A stretch of 64,000 nt of DNA from Sulfurirhabdus autotrophica (lineage in GTDB: Bacteria > Pseudomonadota > Gammaproteobacteria > Burkholderiales > SMCO01): the NCBI RefSeq assembly GCF_004346685.1, contig NZ_SMCO01000010.1:55859-119858 (forward strand), in the 5' to 3' direction. The notes under the pieces are model-generated. The model saw nothing but the letters and a program-made list of their open reading frames with translations. It was not told where the DNA came from and searched no databases. Shown here piece after piece: positions 34,825 through 44,350 of this stretch (its first letter is position 1; every line of letters starts with the position of its first letter). The position numbers and the translations under genes were made by a program.

Positions 34825-36240
34825 TTATTTGTTTTGTAGTATTTGCAATCCTTTCAACAGATTTAGCGCCTGGTTCAGCTGATAATCATTTTTGGAAATG
34901 ACTTCTGTTGGATCAATTTTTTCATTAGCGCCGCCTTTGCCTTTTGCAGGCTTGGTTTTTTCTGGTTCAGCAGGCTTTGCCACTGGTGCGGCAGTTTTGC
35001 CATCGTCTTTCAGTCCGTTGGACAAATGGCGTTCCAGATCCGCTTCACGCAGGCTTAATGAAGGATCTTTGGATTCACCATTAATAGTCGCTTCTTCCAC
35101 TACGATGTCTGGCGTAATACCTTTGGCCTGGATAGAGCGCCCACCTGGCGTGTAATACCGTGCAGTGGTTAGCTTGATAGCTGTGCCATTTCCTAAAGGG
35201 AGTACGGTTTGCACTGAACCTTTGCCAAAAGACTGGGTGCCCATAACAATGGAACGCTTATGATCCTGCAAAGCACCTGCAACGATTTCAGAAGCAGAAG
35301 CTGAACCGCCATTCATCAATGTGATCAATGGAATATTCTTGATAGAAGGCGGAAGATGTTTTAGAAAATCGTCTTGAGCACCGCGCAGATAGTTCTCTTT
35401 GCTGGCTGTCAATTTCATTTTGGCATCTTCACTTCTGCCTTCAGTGTAAACAACCAGTGCATTGGGCTGCAAGAAAGCAGCAGAAACTGCCACGGCAGAG
35501 TTCAACAAGCCACCCGGATCGTTACGCAAATCCAAAACCATTCCTTTTAAGGGAGCTTTGTTTTCCTTGTACAGGGTATCAATGGCCTTTGCCAGATCTT
35601 CACCTGTGTGCTCCTGAAACTGGGTAATACGGATATAGCCATAGCCTGGCTCTGCCAGTTTGAATTTCACGCTCTTGATTTGAATAACTGCGCGCGTCAA
35701 AGTGATCACGAGCGGTTTAGATTCAGTCTTGCGTAATACGGTCAGGGTAATCTGGGTGTTGGGTTTGCCACGCATACGTTTGACAGCGTCATTTAGCGTC
35801 ATGCCCTTGATGGGTGTGTCATCCAGTTTGATAATCAAATCACCACTTTTAATGCCGGAGCGGAAAGCGGGAGTATCTTCAATGGGAGAAACAACTTTAA
35901 CAAAGCCATCTTCCATACCCACTTCAATACCCAAGCCACCAACTTCGCCTTGCGTACCCACTTGCAGGTCTTTGAAAGCGTCAGTGTCCAGATAGGCGGA
36001 ATGCGGATCAAGGCCGGACAGCATGCCATTAATCGCTTCGCTGAATAACTTCTTGTCTGTTACCGGTTCAACATAATCACTTTTAATTTTGCCAAACACT
36101 TCAGAAAAAGCGCGCAAATCATCAATTGGCAGCGGGGCTGAAGTTTCTTTATCTGCGATAGCAGAATAATTCAGACTTAGCATGATGCCCAGTACAGCGC
36201 CGAATGATATTAAACCTACTTGTTGCAACTTGCTGCGCAT
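34825..36240 (-). CDS. ctpA: C-terminal processing protease CtpA (S41)
   Basis: 471 residues with an N-terminal membrane or signal segment (about 8-28), a PDZ domain at about 95-175 (GLGIEVG ... GIKSGDLIIKLD) and the S41 catalytic domain. The Ser-Lys dyad is S315 (GGSASASEIVAG) and K340 (QSFGKGSVQ), 25 residues apart as in Prc/CtpA. The C-terminal tail is Lys/Pro/Ala-rich. It cleaves periplasmic proteins, often cell-wall hydrolases. EnvC, an amidase activator, is encoded upstream in the same direction. Confidence 0.94.
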   Translation of the reverse strand: MRSKLQQVGLISFGAVLGIMLSLNYSAIADKETSAPLPIDDLRAFSEVFGKIKSDYVEPVTDKKLFSEAINGMLSGLDPHSAYLDTDAFKDLQVGTQGEVGGLGIEVGMEDGFVKVVSPIEDTPAFRSGIKSGDLIIKLDDTPIKGMTLNDAVKRMRGKPNTQITLTVLRKTESKPLVITLTRAVIQIKSVKFKLAEPGYGYIRITQFQEHTGEDLAKAIDTLYKENKAPLKGMVLDLRNDPGGLLNSAVAVSAAFLQPNALVVYTEGRSEDAKMKLTASKENYLRGAQDDFLKHLPPSIKNIPLITLMNGGSASASEIVAGALQDHKRSIVMGTQSFGKGSVQTVLPLGNGTAIKLTTARYYTPGGRSIQAKGITPDIVVEEATINGESKDPSLSLREADLERHLSNGLKDDGKTAAPVAKPAEPEKTKPAKGKGGANEKIDPTEVISKNDYQLNQALNLLKGLQILQNK

Positions 36241-36333
36241 TCCGATCCCCTATAAAAAATTGCATACGCCAAAAGAGTTTACACTAAAATAAGCAGGCGT
36301 ATAAATGAAGATATCAGTCATTTGTTCAAAATT

Positions 36334-37521
36334 TCAATGCACCCAGCTTAGCGGATCAAAAGGCTTGCTCTGGTAACGTAACTCAAAATAAAGTCCTGCG
36401 GTGGGATTGCCGCCGCTATTGCCGACTGTCGCGATTGTATCGCCGGCGCGGATGGCATCCCCAGCCTGTTTATATAAAGACTCGTTGTTCCCGTAAAGGC
36501 TCATGTAACTGTTACCGTGGTCCACAATGATCAGATTGCCAAACCCCCGTAGCCAATCAGCAAACACCACGGTGCCGCTGGCCACACTTTTCACAGGCTG
36601 GCCGCTGTGTGCCTTGATAAACAGGCCTTTCCATTGTGCGCCGCTATCTTCTCTTTGGCTGCCGAAACGATTGGTTAGTTCCCCGGTGACGGGTAAATTC
36701 ATTTTGCCTTTGAGACGCAGGAAAGGCGTGTCAGCGACGGAGGCATCAGGCGTTTTGTTGATAACCAGCTTGGATGAAGGAGCAGGAGTGGGAGCGGGTG
36801 TAGGTTTAGGTGGTCTTCTGGCGGCAATTTTGCTGAGTTTTTCGATCAGGCTGGTTAAGCGTTTTTCATCCCGCTGCAAACGGTTTACTTCTTTGCGTTG
36901 ACTGTCAATCTGTTTGGCAATGCGGCTCAGGACTTGTTTTCGGCTGTTTTGCTCGGCCTCAAGCTGCTTTTGTTGTGCAATATGTTCATTCCTGATTCGC
37001 GACATTTCGAGATTTTTTTCCTCAGTACGCTGACTGAGTGATGCAAGTTGTGTCAGGTTCGTTTGCAATGACTGGATCAGATCGGCCCGGGCGCGTGCGA
37101 TAAATGAAAAATAATACAGTTGGCGTGCAATCTGATTGGGGTCTTTCTGGTTCAACAGTGCAGTCATATGATCTTGTGGACCATGCAGGTATTGTTGATA
37201 AAGAATCTGGTTAACTTGCTCCTGGAGCGTTTTGATTTCGTTTTGGGTTTTTTGACTTTCAGCATCTAATTGCGTAAGGGCAAGCTTGACTTCGTTTTGC
37301 TTTTGCGAGAGTTCATGCAGGCTACGAGCAAGTTTGCTGATGGTTTGTTCAGATTGTTTCAGTTCGTCAGCGGCTTCACTGCGCGTTTCTTCTGCCGTAT
37401 TGATATCTTTCTTGAGGGTTTCTATGCGACCCCGTACATCTTGAAGTTCCTTCTTTGGTGCCGCGTGCAAAGGGAAAGTTAATGTGCAAGCAATTGCGAT
37501 AATGAAGAGTCTTTTATACAA
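36334..37521 (-). CDS. envC: EnvC-type murein hydrolase activator
   Basis: 395 residues. A signal peptide (about 1-20), a long coiled coil (about 22-240, many heptads of Lys/Glu/Gln/Leu), a Pro/Ala linker and a C-terminal LytM/M23 domain. The M23 zinc residues are degenerate: the usual G-H-x-G-x-D is FIKAHSG, and the HLH motif is replaced by GLYFELRY. The protein should therefore activate amidases rather than cut peptidoglycan, as EnvC does at the divisome. Next to gpmI, as in many proteobacteria. Confidence 0.93.
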   Translation of the reverse strand: MYKRLFIIAIACTLTFPLHAAPKKELQDVRGRIETLKKDINTAEETRSEAADELKQSEQTISKLARSLHELSQKQNEVKLALTQLDAESQKTQNEIKTLQEQVNQILYQQYLHGPQDHMTALLNQKDPNQIARQLYYFSFIARARADLIQSLQTNLTQLASLSQRTEEKNLEMSRIRNEHIAQQKQLEAEQNSRKQVLSRIAKQIDSQRKEVNRLQRDEKRLTSLIEKLSKIAARRPPKPTPAPTPAPSSKLVINKTPDASVADTPFLRLKGKMNLPVTGELTNRFGSQREDSGAQWKGLFIKAHSGQPVKSVASGTVVFADWLRGFGNLIIVDHGNSYMSLYGNNESLYKQAGDAIRAGDTIATVGNSGGNPTAGLYFELRYQSKPFDPLSWVH

Positions 37522-37662
37522 GTTATATCGGGCAAAAAACCAAAGAGTTATGAAAGGCTGGCAGTTTTGATCCCTTCAATACGGTTTGCCTAAATGAAAT
37601 CCGTATCGAAGAGGCAGCTATCTCAGGCAGTCGCGCCTTACCAGCTATAGCGTAGCTTATAA

Positions 37663-39204
37663 TCATTCAAACTCGATCAACGATCTACCAGTCATTTCTA
37701 TTGGTTGATCAATTCCCATTATTTTTAATAGGGTAGGCGTCACATCTTCAAGCGCACCTGTTTCAGCAATATGAGCTCCTTTTCTTCCAATATAGAGAAG
37801 TGGAACAAGATTTAGCGTATGTGCAGTATGTGCCTGCTGTGTCGCCTCATCGCTCATCATTTCCGCGTTGCCGTGGTCTGCAGTGATTAAGACTTCCCCG
37901 CCGATACTTTGCATGGCCTTAACAGCCTTTTCTATGCAGTCATCCAGTACTTCGATCGCCTTGATGGCGGCTTCCAGATTGCCGGTGTGGCCAACCATGT
38001 CAGCATTGGCGTAGTTACAGATGATAGCATCAAATTTTCGGCTCTCTATTGCGGCAACCAGTTTTCTGGTGACTTCATAGGCACTCATTTCTGGTTGCAT
38101 GTCATAGGTTGCGACATCTGGCGAAGGAATCAATATTCGCTCTTCACCTGGGTAAGCGTTTTCTTCGCCACCATTAAAGAAGAATGTCACGTGGGGATAT
38201 TTTTCAGTTTCTGCAATACGTAACTGCTTAAGCCCCAGATGCGCAATATATTCTCCAAAACCATTGCGAATACGTTCTGCCGGATAAGCAACAGGGATGT
38301 CAAATTCATCGTTGTAACTGGTTAATGTACAGTATACGCCTAGCTTTGGTACGTATTCACGTTCGAATTCATTAAAATCAGGCTCAATAAATGTTCGTGA
38401 AATCTGACGCGCACGGTCTGACCGGAAGTTCATCACTACGATGGCATCACCATCTTCCATACGGACTGGTTCCATACCTTCAGGAATAATGGCCGTGGCT
38501 TTAACGAACTCGTCACTTTCGCCTCGGTCGTAAGCCATTTGCAAACCTTCCAGTGCACTTTTTGCCTGATATTCAGCCTTCCCCTGGGTTAACAGGTCAT
38601 AGGCGGATTTGACCCGTTGCCAGCGACGGTCACGGTCCATGGCAAAATAGCGTCCAATCATCGAAGCAATGCGACCTGCTTTAAGCTGGTCACATTTCTC
38701 CTGTAATTTCTTGATATAGGGTTCAGCGCTTTTCGGCGGTGTGTCTCGCCCATCCAGAAAAATATGCAGGTAGACTTCTTTGAGTCCGTTTCGTGCCGCC
38801 ATTTCCAGCATGGCATGAATATGGAGTTCATGACTATGCACGCCGCCATCGGAGAGCAAGCCTAAAATGTGCAGGGCCTTGCCATTGTTTTTAGCAAGCT
38901 CTACTGCATTTTTAAGTGTAGGATTCGAAAAGAAGTGCCCGCTGTTGATTGCGCGGTCAATCCGGGTAAACTCTTGGTATACCACTCGACCGGCGCCAAT
39001 GTTCAGGTGGCCTACCTCGGAGTTTCCCATTTGTTGCGCTGGCAGTCCAACCGCAGCCTCAGAAGCCTGAATGGTTGTGTGGGGATTTTTTTTCCAGAGG
39101 GCGTCCCAGTGGGGTTTATTTGCTTTTTCGATAGCATTGTCATTGCCATTGTGGCGACAGCCAAAGCCGTCCAAAATGATGAGTAAAGCAGGGGTTACAT
39201 TCAT
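37663..39204 (-). CDS. gpmI: 2,3-bisphosphoglycerate-independent phosphoglycerate mutase
   Basis: 513 residues, full length. The manganese/phosphatase core is seen at the start (LLIILDGFG) and end (ITADHGNAE, AHTAHT), and the catalytic Ser lies in GNSEVGHLNIGAGR. It interconverts 3- and 2-phosphoglycerate. Transcribed away from the ArsR gene; the 120 bases between them are extremely AT-rich. Confidence 0.96.
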   Translation of the reverse strand: MNVTPALLIILDGFGCRHNGNDNAIEKANKPHWDALWKKNPHTTIQASEAAVGLPAQQMGNSEVGHLNIGAGRVVYQEFTRIDRAINSGHFFSNPTLKNAVELAKNNGKALHILGLLSDGGVHSHELHIHAMLEMAARNGLKEVYLHIFLDGRDTPPKSAEPYIKKLQEKCDQLKAGRIASMIGRYFAMDRDRRWQRVKSAYDLLTQGKAEYQAKSALEGLQMAYDRGESDEFVKATAIIPEGMEPVRMEDGDAIVVMNFRSDRARQISRTFIEPDFNEFEREYVPKLGVYCTLTSYNDEFDIPVAYPAERIRNGFGEYIAHLGLKQLRIAETEKYPHVTFFFNGGEENAYPGEERILIPSPDVATYDMQPEMSAYEVTRKLVAAIESRKFDAIICNYANADMVGHTGNLEAAIKAIEVLDDCIEKAVKAMQSIGGEVLITADHGNAEMMSDEATQQAHTAHTLNLVPLLYIGRKGAHIAETGALEDVTPTLLKIMGIDQPIEMTGRSLIEFE

Positions 39205-39245
39205 GTTGGGATTAATTTTTTGATACGACAGTGTATTAAATGATA

Positions 39246-39271
39246 TATTATTTTATAATATTTTAATAATA
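39246..39271. promoter_or_regulatory. Inverted repeat in the gpmI/arsR divergent promoter region
   Basis: TATTATT (39246-39252) and AATAATA (39265-39271) are perfect 7-base arms 12 bases apart. They lie 55-80 bases upstream of the arsR start. A TTAGTA hexamer at 39295-39300 is shared with the array before the RND adaptor. Candidate operator of the ArsR protein. Confidence 0.4.
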
Positions 39272-39325
39272 AACGCATTATACTTATTGTAAATTTAGTA
39301 ATTATTGACAGGATAGCAGAAAGAG

Positions 39326-39643
39326 ATGAGTTTTGATCAAGTTGAATTAATCGACAAAGACGAACATATTGAACAGGCTTCTCGTGCTATGAAAGCGATG
39401 TCTCACCCGCTTAGGCTGAAAATTCTGTGCGTTCTTGGCGACAAGGAAGTCAGCGTGCAAGACATTGTTGATAATGTTGGCACTTCTCAAAGTAACATTT
39501 CCCAACATCTGGCGATTCTGCGAGATAAAGGAGTGTTGCGTACCCGCAAGGATGCAAACCGCGTTTATTACCGTGTTGGTGATACGCGCACTTTGAAATT
39601 AATCAGTATGATGCGCGATGTTTTTTGCGGCTTTGCAAAATAA
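39326..39643 (+). CDS. ArsR-family repressor with SqrR/BigR-type dithiol pair
   Basis: 105 residues with a winged helix (VQDIVDNVGTSQSNISQHL near 44-62). The only cysteines are C35 (LKILCVLG, in helix 2) and C101 (DVFCGFAK, C-terminal helix), 66 residues apart. In SqrR (C41/C107) and BigR the persulfide-sensing cysteines sit in the same local sequences with the same spacing of 66. There is no ArsR-type metal site (ELCVCDL). A reactive-sulfur-responsive repressor is therefore favoured over an arsenic sensor. Downstream genes (RND pump, DUF2892, rhodanese) fit this. Confidence 0.88.
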   Translation: MSFDQVELIDKDEHIEQASRAMKAMSHPLRLKILCVLGDKEVSVQDIVDNVGTSQSNISQHLAILRDKGVLRTRKDANRVYYRVGDTRTLKLISMMRDVFCGFAK

Positions 39644-39813
39644 TTTCGTAGTCAGTATTTGAATTTGTAGCTTCTATCATCTGTTGGTATCGTCTCCAGA
39701 AGAGTTGAGGTTGCAGCAAGTATTGGCCTGATTTTTGAAGAGGATACCCTCACTACCTGTGCTTTAAATAATGCGCCAGATGCGCCGATGTGTTTCTGTG
39801 GCTTGAATTTAAG

Positions 39814-39841
39814 TTAGTATTAGTATTAGTATAGACTAATA
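39814..39841. promoter_or_regulatory. Three tandem TTAGTA hexamers fused to an inverted repeat, before the RND adaptor
   Basis: TTAGTA occurs three times in tandem at 39814-39831. The last copy overlaps the perfect inverted repeat TATTAGT-ATAG-ACTAATA (39824-39841). The array ends 22 bases before the adaptor start, a natural repressor position. Probable operator for the adjacent ArsR protein. Confidence 0.55.
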
Positions 39842-39863
39842 TTCCATTCACATAGGGGGTGTT

Positions 39864-40988
39864 GTGTTCAAAATAAGTGACCTTGTGGAAATAAGCCGGA
39901 ATCTTATCCGGTCAGCGCATTCTGCGCTTCCTGAAAAAACTGGTTTTCTTGGGGTGACTGTCTCCATTCAACACGTTGTATTGCTAGCGTTAATGTCCCC
40001 TGTCCTGTCTCATGCTGCATTGCCTTTTGCAGTAGCGCCAGTACAGTTTAAAGAAGTGGATCAAACCTATGCAGCTGAAGCGCTGGTAGAAGCAGTAAAG
40101 CAAGCGACTGTTTCTTCCCAGATTTCGGGGCGTATCGTTGAAATTAATTTTGATGCGGGCGATTTTGTAAAAAAGGGTCAGGTGCTCGTGCGTATTGATG
40201 AGCGCGAGGCCAGCCAGGCACTTGCCGGAAGTCAGGCGCAAGTGGCGCAGGCACAGGCTTCCTTGCAGAACGCAAAAGCCAATTATGATCGTACCAAACA
40301 ACTGGTGGCGCAAAAATTCGTGAGTCAGGCAGCGCTGGATAAAGCCTTGAGTGAATACAAGGCTGCACAGGCCCAGGCTCAGGCATCGTTGGCTGGCGCA
40401 GGGGTAGCGGCGACAACCAAAGGTTTTGCCACTATTGTGGCGCCATATAGTGGCGTTGTTGCAGCCCGACATGCGGAATTGGGAGAAATGGCCAGCCCCG
40501 GTAAGCCGCTAATGACAGGCTTTGATCCTAAGGACCTTCGTGTTGTGGCCAGCATTCCCCAGTATAAGTTGCCGGAAGTCAGGCAATCTCCCCGGGCAAC
40601 TGTAGAGTTTCCTGCACTCAATAAATGGGTCAAGGTGACAACTATCAGTGTTTTGCCTGCTGCAGAAGCGCGCACTCACACCACACGGGTGCGTCTTGAT
40701 CTCCCTGAAAATACCAAAGATGTCATCCCTGGTATGTATGCTCGCGCTCATTTCACTGTAGGACGCACGCGCAAACTGCTGGTGCCGGACTCAGCAGTGA
40801 TTCGTCGTAGCGAAGTGACAGCTGTCTATGTCGTGGACAAAAAAGAACAGATTCATTTACGGTATGTGCGATTGGGAGAGTCGGCAGGGCAAGCAGAAAT
40901 TGAAGTGCTGGCAGGTTTGATGCCGGGGGAAATCATAGCGACTGAGCCCGTTAAGGCTGGCATTTATTTGAAGCAGCTAAAAAAATGA
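39864..40988 (+). CDS. RND efflux periplasmic adaptor (membrane fusion protein)
   Basis: 374 residues from a GTG with AGGGGGT just upstream. An N-terminal export segment (about 30-50, VVLLALMSPVLSHA), the lipoyl/barrel-sandwich halves around an alpha hairpin (about 100-190, Ala/Gln-rich), then beta-barrel and membrane-proximal domains. Typical HlyD/AcrA-like phrases: VSSQISGRIVEINFDAGDFV (split lipoyl half) and ATIVAPYSGVVAARH. Works with the RND permease that follows; no outer-membrane factor is encoded here, so a shared TolC is expected. Confidence 0.92.
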   Translation: MFKISDLVEISRNLIRSAHSALPEKTGFLGVTVSIQHVVLLALMSPVLSHAALPFAVAPVQFKEVDQTYAAEALVEAVKQATVSSQISGRIVEINFDAGDFVKKGQVLVRIDEREASQALAGSQAQVAQAQASLQNAKANYDRTKQLVAQKFVSQAALDKALSEYKAAQAQAQASLAGAGVAATTKGFATIVAPYSGVVAARHAELGEMASPGKPLMTGFDPKDLRVVASIPQYKLPEVRQSPRATVEFPALNKWVKVTTISVLPAAEARTHTTRVRLDLPENTKDVIPGMYARAHFTVGRTRKLLVPDSAVIRRSEVTAVYVVDKKEQIHLRYVRLGESAGQAEIEVLAGLMPGEIIATEPVKAGIYLKQLKK

Positions 40989-41040
40989 CCAATTCACTAG
41001 AGAAAATTAAAGGCAAAAATTAAGATCCGTGGAGGCTGAA

Positions 41041-41109
41041 TTGAATTTTGAAATATATTCTTCACTTCTATCTTCCTCTTTCATGCTTCTTCACTTTATT
41101 GGACATTGA
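41041..41109 (+). CDS. Possible 22-codon leader ORF coupled to the RND permease
   Basis: A TTG at 41041 preceded by a strong GGAGG 5 bases upstream opens a 22-codon frame. Its TGA (41107-41109) overlaps the permease TTG start (41106) in a TTGA junction. The permease itself has no binding site of its own, so the leader may deliver ribosomes. The encoded peptide is Ser/Leu/Phe-rich. Speculative but physically well arranged. Confidence 0.35.
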   Translation: MNFEIYSSLLSSSFMLLHFIGH

Positions 41110-44100
41110 AATTGGGTATTTCCGGGCGTACAGCTAAATTCTTCCTTACTTCACAATTAACGCCTTTGATCGCGTTAATTGCGATTCTGCTTGGGTTGTT
41201 TGCGGTAATGGTTACCCCAAGAGAAGAAGAACCGCAAATCAACGTGACCATGGCGAATGTCTTTATACCCTTTCCTGGCGCTTCAGCGAAGGATGTGGAA
41301 TCGCTCGTTGCAATGCCTGCGGAACAGGTTTTGTCTCAAATTTCGGGTGTGGAGCATGTCTACTCCGTATCCAAACCCGGCATGGCAGTATTGACTATCC
41401 AGTACAAAGTTGGTGAAGACCGTATCCAAGCGCTAGTCAGGCTTTATGATGCCATTCAGTCTCATCGGGACTGGGTTTCACCCAATCTGGGGGTGGGCGA
41501 GGCGATTATTAAGCCGGTTGGTATTGATGATGTACCGATTGTCACACTGACGCTATGGGCTTCGGATGCTGCACAGGGCGCATTTGAAATGCAGCACATC
41601 GCGCATGCCATGGAATCAGAGCTCAAGCGCGTCCCGGGTACACGTGAAGTATTGACTATCGGTGGCCCGAATCACGTAGTGCGCGTTGTGATGGATCCTG
41701 AGCGCATGAACTCCTTTAATGTTTCTGCTCAGGACATCCGCGATGCCCTTCAAGTTAGTAACGCGTCACAACCTTCGGGGTCATTGGTTTCTCAGAATAA
41801 GGAATTGCTGGTCCAGACAGGCACTTTTCTGGAAAGCGCGAATGATGTAAAACAACTGGTTGTGGGGGTATTTGAGAATCGACCTGTTTTCATGACAGAT
41901 GTGGCACAAGTGATCGATGGTCCGGATCAGCCGAGCCGATATATCTGGATTGGCACTGGGCCTGCAGCAGCTAAAAAAGGGATATCTCAGCAAGGAGAAT
42001 TTCCTGCTGTAACCCTCTCCGTATCAAAGAAGCCGGGAGAGAATGCTGTAGATGTTGCTGATCACGTGTTGAAAAGGGTTGCAGAACTCAAAGGAACCGT
42101 GATTCCGGACGGAGTGAATGTTACTGAAACACGAAACTATGGTGTAACGGCTAACGATAAAGCCAAAAAACTTATACAGAAGCTGATATTCGCAACCTCT
42201 GCAGTCGTATTGCTGGTGCTGTTTGCACTGGGCAAACGCGAAGCGCTCATTGTCGGGACGGCAGTATTGCTCACCTTGGCGGCTACCTTGTTCGCTTCCT
42301 GGGCATGGGGCTTTACGCTTAACCGTGTATCACTGTTTGCCCTGATTTTTTCCATTGGTATCCTGGTAGATGATGCCATTGTAGTGGTAGAAAATATTCA
42401 TCGCCGTCGCGCACTGGACAGCGGCACCCTGGCGGAAATTATCCCTAATGCGGTAGATGAAGTGGGGGGGCCGACAATACTCGCTACCTTTACAGTCATT
42501 GCAGCGTTGTTGCCTATGGCATTTGTCAGCGGTTTGATGGGGCCATACATGAGCCCGATTCCGATAAATGCCAGTATTGGTATGGTGATTTCCCTGGCGA
42601 TTGCATTCATTGTAACGCCGTGGCTTGCCCTGAAATTATTAGGCAAACATAAGCATGCCCATGCTGAAGGGGAAAATTCCAAACTTTACGAGTTTTTCAG
42701 TGCGCGTTTAACACCGTTTCTTAACCGTGAAAAAGGCTCAGCCAAACGCAAACAATTACTGTTTGGCATATTGATCGCAATTGTACTGGCAATATTTCTG
42801 GTGGTTTTCAAATTGGTGATTATGAAGATGCTACCGTTTGATAACAAATCAGAATTCCAAGTGGTGGTGGATATGCCAGTAGGCACGCCTTTGGAACAAA
42901 CTGCCGGTGTGTTGCAGGAAATGGGTGCTTATTTGGCAACCGTGCCAGAGGTGACGGATTATGAAGTTTATGCTGGTACAGCATCGCCCATCAGTTTTAA
43001 TGGGCTGGTACGCCAGTATTACTTGCGTAGTGGTGGTGAACTTGGGGATATTCAGGTTAATTTGACGGATAAACATGAGCGTAAGCGGAAAAGTCATGAA
43101 ATTTCCCAGGCAGTACGTCCTCAGCTAGAAAAAATTGCCAATGCGCATGGTGCAAGAGTAAAAGTCGTTGAAGTACCGCCAGGTCCACCGGTAATGTCTC
43201 CTATAGTCGCTGAAATTTACGGGCCGGATTACCAAGGGCAGATTGGTGTGGCCGGGAAGGTAAAGGCAGTATTTGCTGGTACGAAAGACATCGTTGCGAT
43301 TGATGACACGGTAGAAGAAAATTCGGAAAAATTCGTGCTGACGGTGCAGCAGAATAAAGCAGCGCTCCTAGGCGTTGCACAAAAGGATATTGTTGCAGTC
43401 ATGAAAATGGGGTTGTCAGGTGAAGATGTGACCCCTGTGCACAGTGGATTTTCGAAATACGAAATTCCGGTGCGAATTAAGTTGGCTGCAGAGCGACAAA
43501 GCAGCATGGAAGAATTGCTCAAGTTGACAGTGCGCGCGCGCGATGGTGCGCTGGTTCCTTTATCCGAACTGGTAAAGGCTGTTCCCACGGAGAGAGAGAA
43601 ATCAATTTATCATAAAGATTTGCTGCCTGTGGTCTATGTAGTAGGAGATATGGCAGGCAAGCTCGATAGCCCGTTATATGGCATGTTTGATATTCGCACC
43701 AAAACTTTGGGTATGAATTTGAGCGAAGGCGGAAAACTGGGTGAATACTTTATCAAGCAGCCGGAAGACCCCTATAGCCAATTCAGTATTAAGTGGGATG
43801 GCGAGTGGCAGGTAACCTATGAAACTTTCCGGGACATGGGAATAGCCTACGCTGTGGGCTTGATACTGATTTATTTGCTGGTAGTGGCGCAGTTCAAGTC
43901 TTACCTGGTGCCACTGGTTATTATGGCGCCAATACCATTGACGATTATCGGTGTTATGCCGGGACATGCTTTGCTGGGCTCGCAGTTTACCGCAACTTCA
44001 ATGATCGGTATGATAGCGCTTGCAGGTATTATTGTGCGTAATTCCATCTTGCTGGTAGATTTTATTAATCTTCAGGTAGCAGAAGGCATGCCGTTTCAGG

Positions 44101-44318
44101 AGGCAGTCATCCGTTCCGGTGCAACCAGAGCCAAGCCAATTATATTGACGGGTCTGGCAGCCATGCTTGGTGCGTTCTTCATTCTGGATGACCCCATTTT
44201 TAATGGGTTAGCCATCTCCTTGATTTTTGGTATTCTCGTCTCCACATTGTTAACACTGGTTGTGATTCCCGTACTGTATTACGCTTTAATGTATCGTCGC
44301 TACGAAAAAGTTGGCTGA
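41106..44318 (+). CDS. RND efflux permease, HAE-like
   Basis: 1070 residues with 12 predicted helices and two large periplasmic loops. The start is TTG at 41106; the encoded KLGISGRTAKFF matches the N-terminus of the subfamily. Proton-relay acids are present in helix 4 (GILVDDAIVVVENIHRR); helix 10/11 segment GIIVRNSILLVDFIN is of the multidrug-type, not the heavy-metal (CusA) type. Transcribed with the adaptor and downstream DUF2892/rhodanese genes. The substrate is unknown; the ArsR context suggests a sulfur-related or thiol-conjugated compound. Confidence 0.93.
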   Translation: MKLGISGRTAKFFLTSQLTPLIALIAILLGLFAVMVTPREEEPQINVTMANVFIPFPGASAKDVESLVAMPAEQVLSQISGVEHVYSVSKPGMAVLTIQYKVGEDRIQALVRLYDAIQSHRDWVSPNLGVGEAIIKPVGIDDVPIVTLTLWASDAAQGAFEMQHIAHAMESELKRVPGTREVLTIGGPNHVVRVVMDPERMNSFNVSAQDIRDALQVSNASQPSGSLVSQNKELLVQTGTFLESANDVKQLVVGVFENRPVFMTDVAQVIDGPDQPSRYIWIGTGPAAAKKGISQQGEFPAVTLSVSKKPGENAVDVADHVLKRVAELKGTVIPDGVNVTETRNYGVTANDKAKKLIQKLIFATSAVVLLVLFALGKREALIVGTAVLLTLAATLFASWAWGFTLNRVSLFALIFSIGILVDDAIVVVENIHRRRALDSGTLAEIIPNAVDEVGGPTILATFTVIAALLPMAFVSGLMGPYMSPIPINASIGMVISLAIAFIVTPWLALKLLGKHKHAHAEGENSKLYEFFSARLTPFLNREKGSAKRKQLLFGILIAIVLAIFLVVFKLVIMKMLPFDNKSEFQVVVDMPVGTPLEQTAGVLQEMGAYLATVPEVTDYEVYAGTASPISFNGLVRQYYLRSGGELGDIQVNLTDKHERKRKSHEISQAVRPQLEKIANAHGARVKVVEVPPGPPVMSPIVAEIYGPDYQGQIGVAGKVKAVFAGTKDIVAIDDTVEENSEKFVLTVQQNKAALLGVAQKDIVAVMKMGLSGEDVTPVHSGFSKYEIPVRIKLAAERQSSMEELLKLTVRARDGALVPLSELVKAVPTEREKSIYHKDLLPVVYVVGDMAGKLDSPLYGMFDIRTKTLGMNLSEGGKLGEYFIKQPEDPYSQFSIKWDGEWQVTYETFRDMGIAYAVGLILIYLLVVAQFKSYLVPLVIMAPIPLTIIGVMPGHALLGSQFTATSMIGMIALAGIIVRNSILLVDFINLQVAEGMPFQEAVIRSGATRAKPIILTGLAAMLGAFFILDDPIFNGLAISLIFGILVSTLLTLVVIPVLYYALMYRRYEKVG

Positions 44319-44350
44319 GTTTTTATTTTTGATTTTTGAAAGGTAATTGT

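Noticed and set aside
36334..37521. EnvC as an active M23 endopeptidase
   Set aside because: The zinc-binding residues of the M23 domain are replaced, as in non-catalytic activators.
39814..39831. Tandem TTAGTA copies as a CRISPR or phase-variation repeat
   Set aside because: Only three hexamers, no spacers, and not within a reading frame; an operator is the simpler reading.
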